A stretch of DNA of 64,000 nt from Methylobacillus methanolivorans (GCF_020531845.1 NZ_JAJAVF010000001.1:212964-276963); one strand, 5' to 3'; positions 23,329-33,807 are shown, counted from the first letter of the stretch. Notes: generated by a model from the letters alone, not told the origin. A program made the numbers and translations.

Positions 23329-26300
23329 ATGGCGACGACTAAAGTCAAATCGGTCTGTCCTTACTGCGGTGTTGGCTGCGGTATTGTCATGGAAGTGCAG
23401 GACCAGCGCATTATCAAGGTGGTGGGCGACAAGGAACACCCCACCAACTTTGGCCGCCTGTGCACCAAAGGCAATACCTGCGCCCAGGCGATCACCGAAT
23501 CAGGGCGGCTGGAGCAGGCGTTCATGCGACAAGATCGTCAGCAGGAACCTGCCCGCACCGATATGCAAGTCGCCATCAAGGAAACCGCTCGCCGCCTGCG
23601 CGACATCCTCGACACTCACGGCCCGGATTCGATTGCTTTGTATGTGTCAGGGCAAATGTCGATCGAGTCGCAATACCTGGCCAACAAACTGATCAAAGGC
23701 TATATCGGCAGTAATAATATTGAGTCTAACTCCAGGCTTTGCATGGCAAGTGCCGGGAGTGGGTACAAACTTTCACTAGGCTCCGATGGCCCGCCAGGCT
23801 CTTATCAGGACTTTGACCAGGCAGATGTATTTTTCGTCATCGGTGCCAACATGGCCGACTGCCACCCCATCTTGTTCCTGCGCATGATGGATAGAGTCAA
23901 GGCAGGCGCCAAGTTGATCGTGGTTGATCCGCGTCGCAATGCCACAGCAGACAAGGCCGACCTGTTTATGCAGATCAGGCCAGGTACCGATCTCGCCCTG
24001 CTCAACGGCTTGTTGTACCTATTGCAGAAAAACGGCCATACCGACCCCGACTTCATGGCTGAATTTACTGAAGGCTGGGAAGCCATGCCTACATTCCTGG
24101 AAGATTACACACCAGAAAAAGTGGCTGAAATCACTGGGCTAACAACATCTGATATTCGCCAGGCAGCCGATTGGATAGGCCAGGCCAAAAACTGGATGAG
24201 CTGCTGGACCATGGGGCTCAATCAAAGCACTCACGGTACTTGGCACACGAATGCGATCTGCAATCTACACCTCGCCACCGGCGCTATCTGCCGACCAGGT
24301 AGCGGCCCCTTTTCACTCACCGGTCAACCCAATGCGATGGGCGGCCGCGAAATGGGCTATATGGGGCCAGGCCTGCCCGGACAACGCTCAGTCCTGGTCG
24401 AACAAGACCGTGCTTTCATCGAGCAACTGTGGGGCATTCCGGCAGGCACCCTGCATACTCGCTCTGCGGGCGGCACAATCGCTATGTTCGAGCAGATGAA
24501 AGAGGGGAAGATCAAAGCCTGCTGGATTATCTGCACCAACCCGGTTGCCAGTGTCGCCAACCGCCAGAACGTCATCGACGCACTGAAAAAAGCAGAACTG
24601 GTAATCACCCAGGATGCCTACCTCGACACCGAGACCAATCGCTATGCCGACATCCTGCTCCCTGGCGCGCTCTGGGCCGAGGCAGAAGGCGTCATGATCA
24701 ACTCCGAGCGCAACATGACCCTGATGCAGCAAGCCGTACCCCCACCTGGCAATGCCATGCCCGATTGGGAGATCATCGCGCGCATTGCCTGCGAAATGGG
24801 CTATAGCGATGGCTTTAGCTATACATCGGCTGCCGAGGTATTTGATGAAATCCGCCAAGTATCCAACAGCAAGACCGGTTACGACATTCGTGGCGTGAGC
24901 CACCAGCGCCTGCGCGACACTTCGCTGCAATGGCCCTGCCCGCATGACAGTGACACGGATCGCCACCCGATGCGCTACATCAATGATGGCGTCAGCCAAT
25001 CACTCAAGCAACAGGCGGATGGCAGTACGCCACGTATCGCTTTTGCCACGGAAAGCGGCAAAGCCATGTTTTTTGCCAGGCCCTACCTACCCCCAGCAGA
25101 CATGCCAAACGAGGCTTTCCCCTTGGTGCTCAATACAGGTCGCCTGCAACATCAATGGCACACCATGACCAAGACCGGCAAAATCCCGACCTTGAACAAG
25201 CTGAACCCCAGCCCCTTTGTGGAAATCCACCCTGAAGATGCCATCGCACTTGGCATACAAGACAAGGATCATGTGGAAATCCGCTCGCAACGTGGCCGGG
25301 CCGTGCTGCCAGCCATCGTTACCCCGCGGGTGCTACATGGCAATTGCTTTGCCCCATTCCACTGGAATGATGTGTTTGGCGATGACCTCGCCATCAATGC
25401 CGTCACCAGTGATGCCATCGACCCACTGTCACAACAGCCAGAATTCAAATTCAGTGCCGTGGCACTGGCAAAGGTCGCCAAGGCTGTCTTCCCGGCATCT
25501 AGTGACAACACAACTAGTGATACATCTGCCGACATCCCCCCAGGCACAAGCAACAAGAAGGAAATCGTCATGAAAGATATTGATGCCCTGGCTGCGTTAC
25601 TCGGCCTCGACCAGACACCTGCCCTGACCCTCACAGCAGAAGAGCAACGCTATATGCAAGGCTATATTACCGGCCTGCGCAGCGAGCCTTCCCGTCAGGC
25701 TGGCGGTGTACCCACCATTCCTGCCACCGCACCATTACAGGCAGAAAAACGTACACTGATTGATGGCATACTGGCCGGTATGTTCGCCAGGACATGGATT
25801 AACACTGATAAGGCTACAACCGATATACCAGCTATAGCCCAGCCCAAGCTCAGCATTTTGTGGGCATCACAAACCGGCAATGCAGAGTCCTTTGCCGGGA
25901 AATGTGCCGAGCAACTGCGCGCGACAGGCTGGGATGTCAGCCTGCACAGCATGGATGAGAGCAAGCCTGCTCTTCTGGTGCAAACCACGCATGTACTATT
26001 GCTCGCCAGTACATTCGGCGATGGCGATCCGCCAGATAACGCTGCCCAGTTCTGGTCTGCATTACAGGCAGAACAAATCGACCTTTCTACGCTGCACTAT
26101 GCTGTCTTGGCATTTGGTGATTCCAACTACGATCAATTCTGCGGTTTTGGTCGCAAGCTGGATGAGCGCCTAGTTGCCTTGGGGGCAAAGCCGCTGACAG
26201 CACGTGTGGATTGCGAACCGGAATACAAGGAGCCAGCACAAGCTTGGCTCAACCATGTCCTCAATGCCCTGACACCCCAGCAAGCCAATCAGCAGGTCGC

Positions 26301-27489
26301 CAGCAAACAGGCCGCAGTGGCAACAACTGCAGACGATACCCTGCCTGAAGATGCTGCGCCTGCAACAGCCTCCAGCTATTCGCGCCAACATCCCTTCCAT
26401 TCAAAACTAGTGATGAATAATTGCCTGAATGCCGAAGGTTCAGAAAAGGAAGTCCGGCAATTTGGCTTTGACCTGAGCAACAGCGATTTCACCTACGAGG
26501 CAGGTGATGCACTGGGCGTCTGGCCGACCAATGCCCCACAGCTGGTAGGCGATATATTGGCCGCATTGCAACTGAATCCCGCGACCAAGGTAGAGGTCAA
26601 GGATCACGGCAGCATGCCCCTGGTGGAAGCCCTATCCCACCATGTCGACATTACCCGCATTACTCCGGAACTACTGCAGTTTATCAGCGCCCGCTCAAAA
26701 AGCGCGGCACTGGGCAGCTTGCTTGACGATGCCCACAAAGCAGAACTCAAGCAATGGCTGTGGGGTAAACAGTTTCTCGATCTGGTGGAAGCTTACCCAG
26801 TCAAGGCAGAGGCCAACGAATGGCTGGCCATATTGAAGCGCTTGCAACCACGGCTCTACTCCATCTCATCCAGCCCCAAGCATACGCCTAACCAAGTGCA
26901 GCTCACCGTATCCGTGGTGCGATATGGCAGCCAGCAGGCACCCCGTGGTGGTGTTTGCTCGACCTTCCTCGCAGACCGTGCTGCCAATGGCTCCGTACCC
27001 ATTTTCCTGCAAAAATCCGCCCATTTCCGCCCACCAAAAAATCCTGATACACCTCTGATCATGGTTGGCCCGGGTACTGGCATTGCGCCATTTCGTGCCT
27101 TCCTGCAAGAACGTCAAACGATAGGTGCCACCGGCAAAAACTGGCTCTTCTTCGGCGAGCAACATGCAGCTACCGACTTCTATTACCAAGACGAATTGCA
27201 TCACATGCAGCAATCCGGCTTCTTGCGACTAGACACCGCCTTCTCTCGCGATCAGGCTGAGAAAATCTACGTACAACATCGCATGCTGGAGCATGGTGCA
27301 GAGTTATGGCAATGGCTGGAGCAAGGCGCACATTTCTGCGTTTGCGGCGATGCCAGCCGCATGGCGAAGGATGTCGATGCCGCCCTTAAGCACATCGTGC
27401 AGACCCATGGCAACATGAGCGCAGAAGCCGCAGCGCAATATGTCAGCCAAATGGCGCAGGACAAGCGCTATGTACGGGATGTGTATTAA
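23329..27489 (+). CDS. nasA: Assimilatory nitrate reductase fused to CysJ-like flavoprotein reductase
   Basis: A 1386-residue cytoplasmic enzyme reducing nitrate to nitrite. Residues 1 to about 720 are a molybdopterin bis-MGD catalytic unit: [4Fe-4S] ligands C10, C13, C17, C45 and the probable Mo ligand Cys138 in R-L-C-M-A-S. After a Ser/Thr/Asp-rich linker (about 724-747), residues 748-1386 resemble sulfite reductase flavoprotein CysJ: FMN flavodoxin domain (W-A-S-Q-T-G-N-A-E near 841), FAD domain (R-L-Y-S-I-S-S-S near 1174), NADPH site (G-P-G-T-G-I-A-P-F-R near 1248) and terminal V-R-D-V-Y. The enzyme should draw electrons directly from NADPH without a separate reductase subunit. A Shine-Dalgarno-like AAGGA and ATG at the junction hint at a former or still used internal start. 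Confidence 0.94.
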   Translation: MATTKVKSVCPYCGVGCGIVMEVQDQRIIKVVGDKEHPTNFGRLCTKGNTCAQAITESGRLEQAFMRQDRQQEPARTDMQVAIKETARRLRDILDTHGPDSIALYVSGQMSIESQYLANKLIKGYIGSNNIESNSRLCMASAGSGYKLSLGSDGPPGSYQDFDQADVFFVIGANMADCHPILFLRMMDRVKAGAKLIVVDPRRNATADKADLFMQIRPGTDLALLNGLLYLLQKNGHTDPDFMAEFTEGWEAMPTFLEDYTPEKVAEITGLTTSDIRQAADWIGQAKNWMSCWTMGLNQSTHGTWHTNAICNLHLATGAICRPGSGPFSLTGQPNAMGGREMGYMGPGLPGQRSVLVEQDRAFIEQLWGIPAGTLHTRSAGGTIAMFEQMKEGKIKACWIICTNPVASVANRQNVIDALKKAELVITQDAYLDTETNRYADILLPGALWAEAEGVMINSERNMTLMQQAVPPPGNAMPDWEIIARIACEMGYSDGFSYTSAAEVFDEIRQVSNSKTGYDIRGVSHQRLRDTSLQWPCPHDSDTDRHPMRYINDGVSQSLKQQADGSTPRIAFATESGKAMFFARPYLPPADMPNEAFPLVLNTGRLQHQWHTMTKTGKIPTLNKLNPSPFVEIHPEDAIALGIQDKDHVEIRSQRGRAVLPAIVTPRVLHGNCFAPFHWNDVFGDDLAINAVTSDAIDPLSQQPEFKFSAVALAKVAKAVFPASSDNTTSDTSADIPPGTSNKKEIVMKDIDALAALLGLDQTPALTLTAEEQRYMQGYITGLRSEPSRQAGGVPTIPATAPLQAEKRTLIDGILAGMFARTWINTDKATTDIPAIAQPKLSILWASQTGNAESFAGKCAEQLRATGWDVSLHSMDESKPALLVQTTHVLLLASTFGDGDPPDNAAQFWSALQAEQIDLSTLHYAVLAFGDSNYDQFCGFGRKLDERLVALGAKPLTARVDCEPEYKEPAQAWLNHVLNALTPQQANQQVASKQAAVATTADDTLPEDAAPATASSYSRQHPFHSKLVMNNCLNAEGSEKEVRQFGFDLSNSDFTYEAGDALGVWPTNAPQLVGDILAALQLNPATKVEVKDHGSMPLVEALSHHVDITRITPELLQFISARSKSAALGSLLDDAHKAELKQWLWGKQFLDLVEAYPVKAEANEWLAILKRLQPRLYSISSSPKHTPNQVQLTVSVVRYGSQQAPRGGVCSTFLADRAANGSVPIFLQKSAHFRPPKNPDTPLIMVGPGTGIAPFRAFLQERQTIGATGKNWLFFGEQHAATDFYYQDELHHMQQSGFLRLDTAFSRDQAEKIYVQHRMLEHGAELWQWLEQGAHFCVCGDASRMAKDVDAALKHIVQTHGNMSAEAAAQYVSQMAQDKRYVRDVY

Positions 27490-27511
27490 CAGCCAGTACT
27501 GATGTTGGAAA

Positions 27512-27549
27512 ATGTCGTGACCAGCTACTGGCTGCGCTAGTCACGACAT
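27512..27549 (+). terminator. Hairpin after nasA
   Basis: ATGTCGTGAC (27512-27521) and GTCACGACAT (27540-27549) form a perfect 10-bp stem 22 nt after the stop codon. No strong T tract follows; it likely marks the 3' end of the nirBD-nasA message. Confidence 0.55.
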
Positions 27550-27705
27550 CCTCGCCCCACTATCAAGACGCTTGCCTCCCGGCAAATACTGCGATTACCC
27601 CACTCACACCCTTCACTTAGAGGAACCATCCACCCTGCGTGCATGTCACTCCTGACAATGGCACAATGGCGCCTAACAAAAAATGACAATCAAGGAGATC
27701 GTGAC

Positions 27706-27987
27706 ATGAAACAGGTACTGCTATTGATTGGCCTGGCCAGCATGCTGAGCCTGCCGGCACAGGCCGAGGACCAAAATGATCCTCAACAAGCCACCACTTC
27801 CAGCGGTGAGCGCATCATCCTGAATGATGATGGTAGTTGGCGCTATGCCGATCAGGATGCTCCCCAACCCAGTGGATCAGCCAAGGATTGTCCACCAGGC
27901 TCACAGGGTGGGTGGTTTGGCACCCGTTGCATCCGCCCTGGCGACAAGGATTTCAACCGTGGTTCACTGAGTGGCAAGGGTCGTTAA
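27706..27987 (+). CDS. Small secreted protein with GDKDFNRGS C-terminus (paralogue 2)
   Basis: A 93-residue protein, paralogous to the one at 3808. The ATG at 27706 is preferred because AAGGAG lies eight bases upstream and a signal peptide starts there (M-K-Q, hydrophobic core, A-Q-A); the longer frame from 27643 has no support. The mature part shows T-S-S-G-E-R-I-I-L-N-D-D-G-S-W-R-Y, a linker, D-C-P-P-G-S-Q-G-G-W-F-G-T-R-C-I, and ends P-G-D-K-D-F-N-R-G-S-L-S-G-K-G-R. The function is unknown. The two conserved cysteines could form a disulphide in the periplasm. Confidence 0.75.
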   Translation: MKQVLLLIGLASMLSLPAQAEDQNDPQQATTSSGERIILNDDGSWRYADQDAPQPSGSAKDCPPGSQGGWFGTRCIRPGDKDFNRGSLSGKGR

Positions 27988-28006
27988 GCCAAGCGTATTC
28001 TGACCA

Positions 28007-28681
28007 CTATAACAACCCACGTTCGGCAAATGACAACACCAGGTTTCCCGCTACGATAAAGTGGTCAAGCACACGAATATCCACCAGGTTAAGTGCGGCT
28101 TTCAACGCCTCGGTCAATGCTTCATCTGCCTGGCTGGGTTCGGGCACACCCGAGGGGTGATTGTGGGCAAAAATGACTGCCGCAGCATTGTGGTGCAAGC
28201 TGCGCTTGACTATTTCACGTGGGTAAACCGAGGTCTGCGTCAATGTGCCACTGAACAACTCCTCCACAGCCAGAACCCGGTGCTGCGCATCCAGGAAAAT
28301 CACCATAAATACCTCGCGAGGCAAGGCGCCGATCTTCAAGCTGAGGTATTGGCGCACAGCTTGCGGCGAAGTGAGGATATCGCGCTGCTGCATCTGCTCC
28401 AGTAAGGCCCGCCGGCTCATCTCGAAAATGGCCTGCAACTGCACGAACTTGCTCTCTCCCATGCCATGCACTTGGCAAATCTCTTCAATACTTGCGGCGA
28501 AAATGCCATTAAGGCTGGAGAACCGTGTCAACAAATCACGCGCCAGGTCTACCGCGCTCTTCCCAGTCACGCCAGTACGCAAGAAAATGGCCAGCAATTC
28601 GGCATCTGAAAGTGCCATAGCACCTCCCGCCAGTAGCTTCTCACGAGGCCGCTCGCCCTCGGGCCAATCAGTAATCGCCAC
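28007..28681 (-). CDS. radC: RadC family JAMM/MPN+ protein
   Basis: A 224-residue protein with an N-terminal helix-hairpin-helix region (about 40-75) and a C-terminal JAMM metallopeptidase-like fold carrying H-N-H-P-S-G-x-x-x-P-S-x-x-D, the zinc ligand set (near residues 170-184). Despite the name a role in DNA repair is not established. Start is GTG at 28681. It diverges from coaBC with 68 bp between the two starts and converges on the small secreted protein gene. Confidence 0.95.
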   Translation of the reverse strand: MAITDWPEGERPREKLLAGGAMALSDAELLAIFLRTGVTGKSAVDLARDLLTRFSSLNGIFAASIEEICQVHGMGESKFVQLQAIFEMSRRALLEQMQQRDILTSPQAVRQYLSLKIGALPREVFMVIFLDAQHRVLAVEELFSGTLTQTSVYPREIVKRSLHHNAAAVIFAHNHPSGVPEPSQADEALTEALKAALNLVDIRVLDHFIVAGNLVLSFAERGLL

Positions 28682-28749
28682 GGTTCAGCCTTTCATATAA
28701 AATCAAGCAACTCCATACGCGGTATGCGCGCGCCTGCCACTTACTACTG

Positions 28750-29949
28750 ATGAGCCATTATTCCATAAAAAAACTCTTGCTCGGCATCACTGGTGGCATT
28801 GCCGCCTACAAATCCGCAGAGCTGGTCAGGTTACTGGTCAAGCAAGACATCGAAGTGCAGGTCGCCATGACCCACGCCGCCACGCAATTTGTCACCCCCA
28901 TGACTTTTCAGGCACTCTCCGGCAAGCCTGTCTATACTGATTTATGGCAGCCGGATGCTGGCAATGGCATGGCCCACATTGATCTATCGCGCCAGGTGGA
29001 TGCCATTCTTGTCGCCCCCGCCAGTGCTGACTTCTTGGCCAAACTGGTACACGGCGCTGCCGATGATCTGCTCTCCACGCTATGCCTCGCACGCAACTGC
29101 AAGCTGCTCGTTGCACCGGCCATGAACCAACAAATGTGGCACCACCCAGCGACACAGCGCAATATCCGGCAGTTGCAGCATGATGGCGTCAGCCTGTTGG
29201 GCCCAGCCAGCGGATCACAAGCCTGTGGTGAAACCGGCCCAGGCCGTATGCTTGAACCAGAGGAATTGGTTGAACGACTATTGGCAAGCACTCAGCCCAA
29301 GCTGTTCGCTGGCAAGCGCATGCTCATCACGGCTGGCCCCACCCATGAAGCCATCGACCCGGTGCGCAGCATTACCAACCACAGTTCAGGCAAGATGGGC
29401 TACAGCATCGCGCAAGCCGCTATCGCCATGGGAGCCGATGTTACGCTGGTCAGCGGCCCGGTCTCGCTAGCCCCCCCTACAGGCGCTCGCACTATTCAGG
29501 TCACGAGCGCTCAGGAAATGCTCGCTGTGGTTGAGAGTAACCTCAGCGGTCAGGATATCTTTATCTCAGTCGCAGCCGTCGCAGATTATCGACCAGCCCA
29601 GGCCAGCCAGCACAAGATCAAGAAAAGCACAGCACCACTGACTATCACACTGGAAGCCAACCCAGATATTCTCGCCACTGTTGCTGCACAACCCGATGCG
29701 CCCTTCTGTGTAGGGTTTGCGGCAGAGAGCGAGAATCTGCTGCAATATGCTGAGGAAAAGCGCCGCAGAAAAAATCTGCCGCTGATCGCCGCCAATATTG
29801 CCAGCGAAGCTTTAGGGCAAGATCACAGCAGCCTGGTATTGCTTGATGACGCAGGCACACACACCCTGCCACAAGCCCCCAAACTCACTTTGGCACGTGG
29901 CCTGCTGCACCATATTGCTGCGATGCTGGATCAACAGCAGGTTGCATAA
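28750..29949 (+). CDS. coaBC: Bifunctional phosphopantothenoylcysteine decarboxylase/synthase
   Basis: A 399-residue coenzyme A biosynthesis enzyme (Dfp). The N-terminal flavoprotein half is CoaC, decarboxylating phosphopantothenoylcysteine: [10 protein letters not shown], the A-H-I-D-L active-site region, P-A-M-N-Q-Q-M and the [10 protein letters not shown] flap with its Cys. The C-terminal half is CoaB, the CTP-dependent ligase: [13 protein letters not shown] and N-H-S-S-G-K-M-G. Full length. It is followed by dut after 37 bp, the usual coaBC-dut pairing. Confidence 0.96.
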   Translation: MSHYSIKKLLLGITGGIAAYKSAELVRLLVKQDIEVQVAMTHAATQFVTPMTFQALSGKPVYTDLWQPDAGNGMAHIDLSRQVDAILVAPASADFLAKLVHGAADDLLSTLCLARNCKLLVAPAMNQQMWHHPATQRNIRQLQHDGVSLLGPASGSQACGETGPGRMLEPEELVERLLASTQPKLFAGKRMLITAGPTHEAIDPVRSITNHSSGKMGYSIAQAAIAMGADVTLVSGPVSLAPPTGARTIQVTSAQEMLAVVESNLSGQDIFISVAAVADYRPAQASQHKIKKSTAPLTITLEANPDILATVAAQPDAPFCVGFAAESENLLQYAEEKRRRKNLPLIAANIASEALGQDHSSLVLLDDAGTHTLPQAPKLTLARGLLHHIAAMLDQQQVA

Positions 29950-29986
29950 ACCACGCCCAGAACAACCCAACCAAGAAAGTACACTC

Positions 29987-30439
29987 ATGAGCCTCAAGAT
30001 AGACGTCAAAATACTGGATAGCCGCTTGCAACATATGTTACCCAGCTATGCGACGCCAGGCTCCGCAGGCCTGGACCTGCGTGCCTGCATAGAACACACG
30101 CAAACCCTGGCACCAGGCGAGACGATCATGATCCCTACCGGCATGGCCATTCACCTTGCCGACCCAGACTATGCTGCCTTAATATTGCCCCGCTCTGGCT
30201 TGGGCCACAAACACGGTATCGTCCTGGGCAATCTGGTCGGCTTGATCGACTCCGATTATCAAGGTCAGCTCCTGGTCTCATGCTGGAACCGTGGTAAAGA
30301 AAGCTTCCTGCTCAACCCGATGGAACGTATCGCTCAACTGGTCATTGTCCCCGTCATACAGGCAAGCTTCAATATCGTCGAGGATTTTGCCGCCAGTGAG
30401 CGCGGCACAGGTGGATTCGGCAGTACCGGCACTCAGTAA
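29987..30439 (+). CDS. dut: dUTP diphosphatase
   Basis: A 150-residue trimeric dUTPase, hydrolysing dUTP to dUMP. Motif 1 [10 protein letters not shown], motif 2 [10 protein letters not shown], motif 3 G-L-I-D-S-D-Y-x-G, motif 4 R-I-A-Q-L-V and the C-terminal motif 5 R-G-x-G-G-F-G-S-T-G are all present. The open frame begins earlier (29843), but that part lies inside coaBC; ATG at 29987 gives the standard N-terminus M-S-L-K-I-D-V-K. Confidence 0.96.
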   Translation: MSLKIDVKILDSRLQHMLPSYATPGSAGLDLRACIEHTQTLAPGETIMIPTGMAIHLADPDYAALILPRSGLGHKHGIVLGNLVGLIDSDYQGQLLVSCWNRGKESFLLNPMERIAQLVIVPVIQASFNIVEDFAASERGTGGFGSTGTQ

Positions 30440-30466
30440 GTTTCTAACAAAAATCTTTGAATCCAC

Positions 30467-30496
30467 TTGAAAAGAATTGGTTTTTCATGGTATAAA
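30467..30496 (+). promoter_or_regulatory. Sigma-70 type promoter of rpmBG
   Basis: TTGAAA (30467-30472) and TATAAA (30491-30496) are spaced by 18 bp, about 30 bp before the rpmB start codon. Confidence 0.6.
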
Positions 30497-30525
30497 TGCG
30501 GTCTTTTCGAATTTCGGAGTCCGCC

Positions 30526-30762
30526 ATGGCACGCGTATGTCAGGTAACCGGCAAAAAGCCGATGGTTGGGAATAATGTTTCCCACGCAAACAACAAGACC
30601 AAGCGTCGTTTCCTTCCTAACCTGCAAAACCGCAAGTTCTGGGTTGAGAGCGAAAACCGCTGGGTTAGCCTACGTATCACCAATGCTGCTCTGCGCACTA
30701 TCGACAAGAATGGTATCGATGCTGTTCTGGCTGATCTGCGCGCCAGCGGCGAAAAGATCTAA
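30526..30762 (+). CDS. rpmB: 50S ribosomal protein L28
   Basis: A 78-residue protein starting [15 protein letters not shown] at 30526 is preceded by GGAG; the frame extends upstream to 30496 but without a Shine-Dalgarno sequence. Followed by rpmG after 10 bp, the standard L28-L33 operon. Confidence 0.97.
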   Translation: MARVCQVTGKKPMVGNNVSHANNKTKRRFLPNLQNRKFWVESENRWVSLRITNAALRTIDKNGIDAVLADLRASGEKI

Positions 30763-30772
30763 GGACTGAATC

Positions 30773-30928
30773 ATGCGTGAAAAAATCAAACTGGAATCCA
30801 GCGCAGGTACTGGTCACTTCTACACCACGACCAAGAACAAGCGCACCATGCCAGAAAAGATGGAGATCAAGAAGTTTGATCCCGTTGCTCGTAAGCATGT
30901 CCTGTATAAGGAAACCAAACTGAAGTAA
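30773..30928 (+). CDS. rpmG: 50S ribosomal protein L33
   Basis: A 51-residue protein, [18 protein letters not shown]. It lacks cysteines, so it is the zinc-independent (C-minus) form. A separate intrinsic terminator follows 20 bp downstream. Confidence 0.96.
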   Translation: MREKIKLESSAGTGHFYTTTKNKRTMPEKMEIKKFDPVARKHVLYKETKLK

Positions 30929-30948
30929 TTCATTCAGCATTGGTAGAC

Positions 30949-30976
30949 AAAAAAGCCCGCAACTGCGGGCTTTTTT
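30949..30976. terminator. Bidirectional intrinsic terminator after rpmG
   Basis: GCCCGC, loop AACT, GCGGGC, flanked by six A and six T. It should end rpmBG transcription and can also stop transcripts coming from the mscS side. Confidence 0.93.
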
Positions 30977-31069
30977 ATTGACTGAAATTTGTGTATTACC
31001 AGAACAAGGGTATTTCTAATCTAAATATAAGCATTTAAGCTTGTGGCTCACCACAATGCTCAACTATGA

Positions 31070-32371
31070 CTAATTCGCCCCATTGAATGCATGATTAGCA
31101 TCCTCTGAGGTAACTCCATGACCAAATACATGCACCTCGCGTTGCGGGAATGGAATGGAAATACCACGAGCCTTGAACTCATCCCATAAATTGAGGTACA
31201 CGGTGGAGGGAATATCCCCTGCGCCATTCTCAGGATCGGGCACCCATACAGTGAGGTTAAGGTCGATACCACTCTCCCCAAAGCCGACTAGCTTGGCATC
31301 TGGCGCTGGCTCCTTCATCACGCGAGGATGACGGCCTGCGACCTCCTTCATTAGCTCCAACGTCGCCCTCAGGTCAGTGTCATATCCCACCTGGATAGGT
31401 AAGGCAATTTTCACCCGCCTGCGTGTCGCCGTATGATTAACCACGGCACTAGTAATCAAGGTCTCATTGGGAATAATCACATCAGTGCCATCCAGCTGGC
31501 GCAATACCATATACCTAGAGCGTAACTCCTGCACACTACCGTAATAGGAGCCGATAGTAACAAAATCCCCCAGGCTCATTGATTCATCAAGCAGGATGAT
31601 AAAACCACTGACATAGTTACTGGCAATTTTCTGCAAGCCAAAGCCCAAACCCACGCCCAGGGCGCCGCCAAATACAGACAGCAAGGTGATATCCAGCCCG
31701 ACCGCAGATAACGCCACCAGAACGGCAATAAACACGAAAGCAATGCGGATCACCTTATTGATCACCACACGCATATTGATGTTGATATTGGTCGCCTGCA
31801 TCAACTTGTTTTCGATCAGGCGACTCAACCACAAGGCGATAAATACAGTGACCAGCACAGTAAACAAGCCTTGTATCACCAACCAGAGACTGACCGCACT
31901 CTTGCCGATGTTAAAGCGCACGCTATCCAGCGCCGCAATAATGTCGGGCAATAAGCCAGTCACATGTAGCACCAGGATCAGCCAGACCACCGTGGAAAAT
32001 ACATTTTCGGTCGCCCTTAGCCACCCACTGGGGGAGAAGACATACCGCAATACATAGACAGCCAGGCGAATCACCGCCATCGCAATCAATAGCCTGGAAG
32101 CAAGTTCCAACAAGTTGGCGTTATACCAATGACTGATCACCAACTGCCCCAACCACACCATCAATAAAGACGAAATCGGGAACAAGACACGCGTTAATCC
32201 TTCGATCGCCGCCTGATGCACATTGCTGCTGGCAAGCCTGGCGCGCTGCAGGCTGTTGATAGACCAAGCAATCAGCAAGCTACCCAGAATAATACCGACC
32301 TGCCATAGCATAGCCGCCGAGGAGAAATCATCAACCAGCTCTTGCCAGACCGTGAATATCGTATTGTTCAT
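31070..32371 (-). CDS. MscS-family mechanosensitive channel
   Basis: A 433-residue inner-membrane protein. Several transmembrane helices precede the pore-lining TM3 with its Gly/Ala packing pattern (S-V-F-G-G-A-L-G-V-G-L-G-F-G-L-Q-K near residues 225-245), then the cytoplasmic beta domain (L-L-D-E-S-M-S-L-G-D-F-V and the I-I-P-N-E-T loop) and vestibule. Longer at the N-terminus than E. coli MscS (286 residues), with extra helices. The start ATG overlaps the mgtE stop by four bases (ATGA), so the two are translationally coupled. Probably relieves hypo-osmotic stress. Confidence 0.9.
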   Translation of the reverse strand: MNNTIFTVWQELVDDFSSAAMLWQVGIILGSLLIAWSINSLQRARLASSNVHQAAIEGLTRVLFPISSLLMVWLGQLVISHWYNANLLELASRLLIAMAVIRLAVYVLRYVFSPSGWLRATENVFSTVVWLILVLHVTGLLPDIIAALDSVRFNIGKSAVSLWLVIQGLFTVLVTVFIALWLSRLIENKLMQATNININMRVVINKVIRIAFVFIAVLVALSAVGLDITLLSVFGGALGVGLGFGLQKIASNYVSGFIILLDESMSLGDFVTIGSYYGSVQELRSRYMVLRQLDGTDVIIPNETLITSAVVNHTATRRRVKIALPIQVGYDTDLRATLELMKEVAGRHPRVMKEPAPDAKLVGFGESGIDLNLTVWVPDPENGAGDIPSTVYLNLWDEFKARGISIPFPQREVHVFGHGVTSEDANHAFNGAN

Positions 32372-33807
32372 AGTAGGAAAATCGTCGCCAACCCGAGGAA
32401 AATAAAGAATCCGCCACTATCTGTAACTGCCGTAATCAGCACACTGGAACCCACCGCAGGATCTCGATTGAATTTTGTCGTCATTACCAGTGGAATCATG
32501 ACGCCCATCACTGCTGCCAGCAACAAGTTCAATGTCATCGCCGCGGTCATCACGACTCCCAAGGCAATACTGCCATACAGCAGATAAGCAAGAATCCCCA
32601 ACACACTCCCCCAGATCAGGCCATTCAATAGACCAACACCAGTTTCCTTGATGAGTAGCGACTTGGTGTTGTGTCCAGCAATTTGCCCAAGCGCCAAGCC
32701 ACGCACGATCATGGTCGTCGTTTGGTTACCTGAATTGCCGCCTATACCTGCCACAATCGGCATCAAGGCGGCCAGCGCCACGATCTTCTCAATCGAGCCT
32801 TCAAACAAGCCAATGACGCGGGAGGCAACGAATGCCGTCACCAAGTTAATGGCCAGCCACATCCAGCGGTTTTGGACTGACTTCCATACCGATGCAAAGA
32901 TATCTTCTTCTTCACGCAGACCTGCCATGGACAGCATATCGCTCTCCGCCTCCTCGCGGATGTAGTCCATCACCGTATCCACCGTCAGACGACCGACCAG
33001 GCGATTATTGTCATCCACCACTGGAGCCGTTACCAAGTCATACCGCTCGAAGGCCTTGGCCGCCTCATCAGCTTTATCTTCCGGGTGAAACACCACAGCA
33101 TCATCCGCCATGACATCGGCCACTCCGGAATCCAGGTCATTGACGACCAAGCGCTTCAAGGGCAGTACGCCACGCAATACATCATTGCGGTCAACGACAA
33201 ATAACTTATCAGTATGATCTGGCAAGCTACCGATACGCCGCAAGTAGCGCAAAGCCACTTCAAGACTGATGTCTTCTCGAATCGTAATGATATCGAAGTC
33301 CATCAAGCCACCTACGGCATCATCGGAGTACGACAGCGCAGACTGCAAGCGCTCGCGATTACGGCTGTCCAGGCTTTCCAACAACTCCTGCAACACATCT
33401 TTGGGCAAGTCGGGAGCCAGGTCAGCCAGCTCGTCCGTATCCAGCTGTTCAGCAGCAGCGAGCAATTCGTCGCTGTCCATGTCTGCGATCAGCGTCTGAC
33501 GCACCGCATCCGACACTTCGAGCAGGATTTCACCGTCACGCTCGGCCTTGACCAGATCCCAGACATCCAGACGCTGCTCTAGTGGCAAGGCCTCCAAGAT
33601 ATAAGCTACGTCGGCAGGATGTAGGCTATCCAGCTTCTTTTGCAACTCTGCCAGGTTCTGCCTGTGCACCAGTGTCTGCACTAACTCCTGCTTGGGCATT
33701 TCCTGCTTATGCACCAACTCCTCAACCAGACGGTGCTTGTTCAGCAGGGTAATCACCTGCTGCAGGCTCTCCTGCAAACTTTCCTTTGATTCCTGAATAT
33801 CCGCCAT
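32368..33807 (-). CDS. mgtE: Magnesium transporter
   Basis: A 479-residue MgtE-family Mg2+ channel: an N-terminal helical superhelix domain (residues about 30-140), tandem CBS domains (about 145-275), the plug helix and five C-terminal transmembrane helices with the signature G-I-G-G-N-S-G-N-Q-T-T-T. The N and CBS domains gate the channel in response to cytosolic Mg2+. First gene of a two-gene unit with the MscS-type channel. Confidence 0.95.
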   Translation of the reverse strand: MADIQESKESLQESLQQVITLLNKHRLVEELVHKQEMPKQELVQTLVHRQNLAELQKKLDSLHPADVAYILEALPLEQRLDVWDLVKAERDGEILLEVSDAVRQTLIADMDSDELLAAAEQLDTDELADLAPDLPKDVLQELLESLDSRNRERLQSALSYSDDAVGGLMDFDIITIREDISLEVALRYLRRIGSLPDHTDKLFVVDRNDVLRGVLPLKRLVVNDLDSGVADVMADDAVVFHPEDKADEAAKAFERYDLVTAPVVDDNNRLVGRLTVDTVMDYIREEAESDMLSMAGLREEEDIFASVWKSVQNRWMWLAINLVTAFVASRVIGLFEGSIEKIVALAALMPIVAGIGGNSGNQTTTMIVRGLALGQIAGHNTKSLLIKETGVGLLNGLIWGSVLGILAYLLYGSIALGVVMTAAMTLNLLLAAVMGVMIPLVMTTKFNRDPAVGSSVLITAVTDSGGFFIFLGLATIFLL

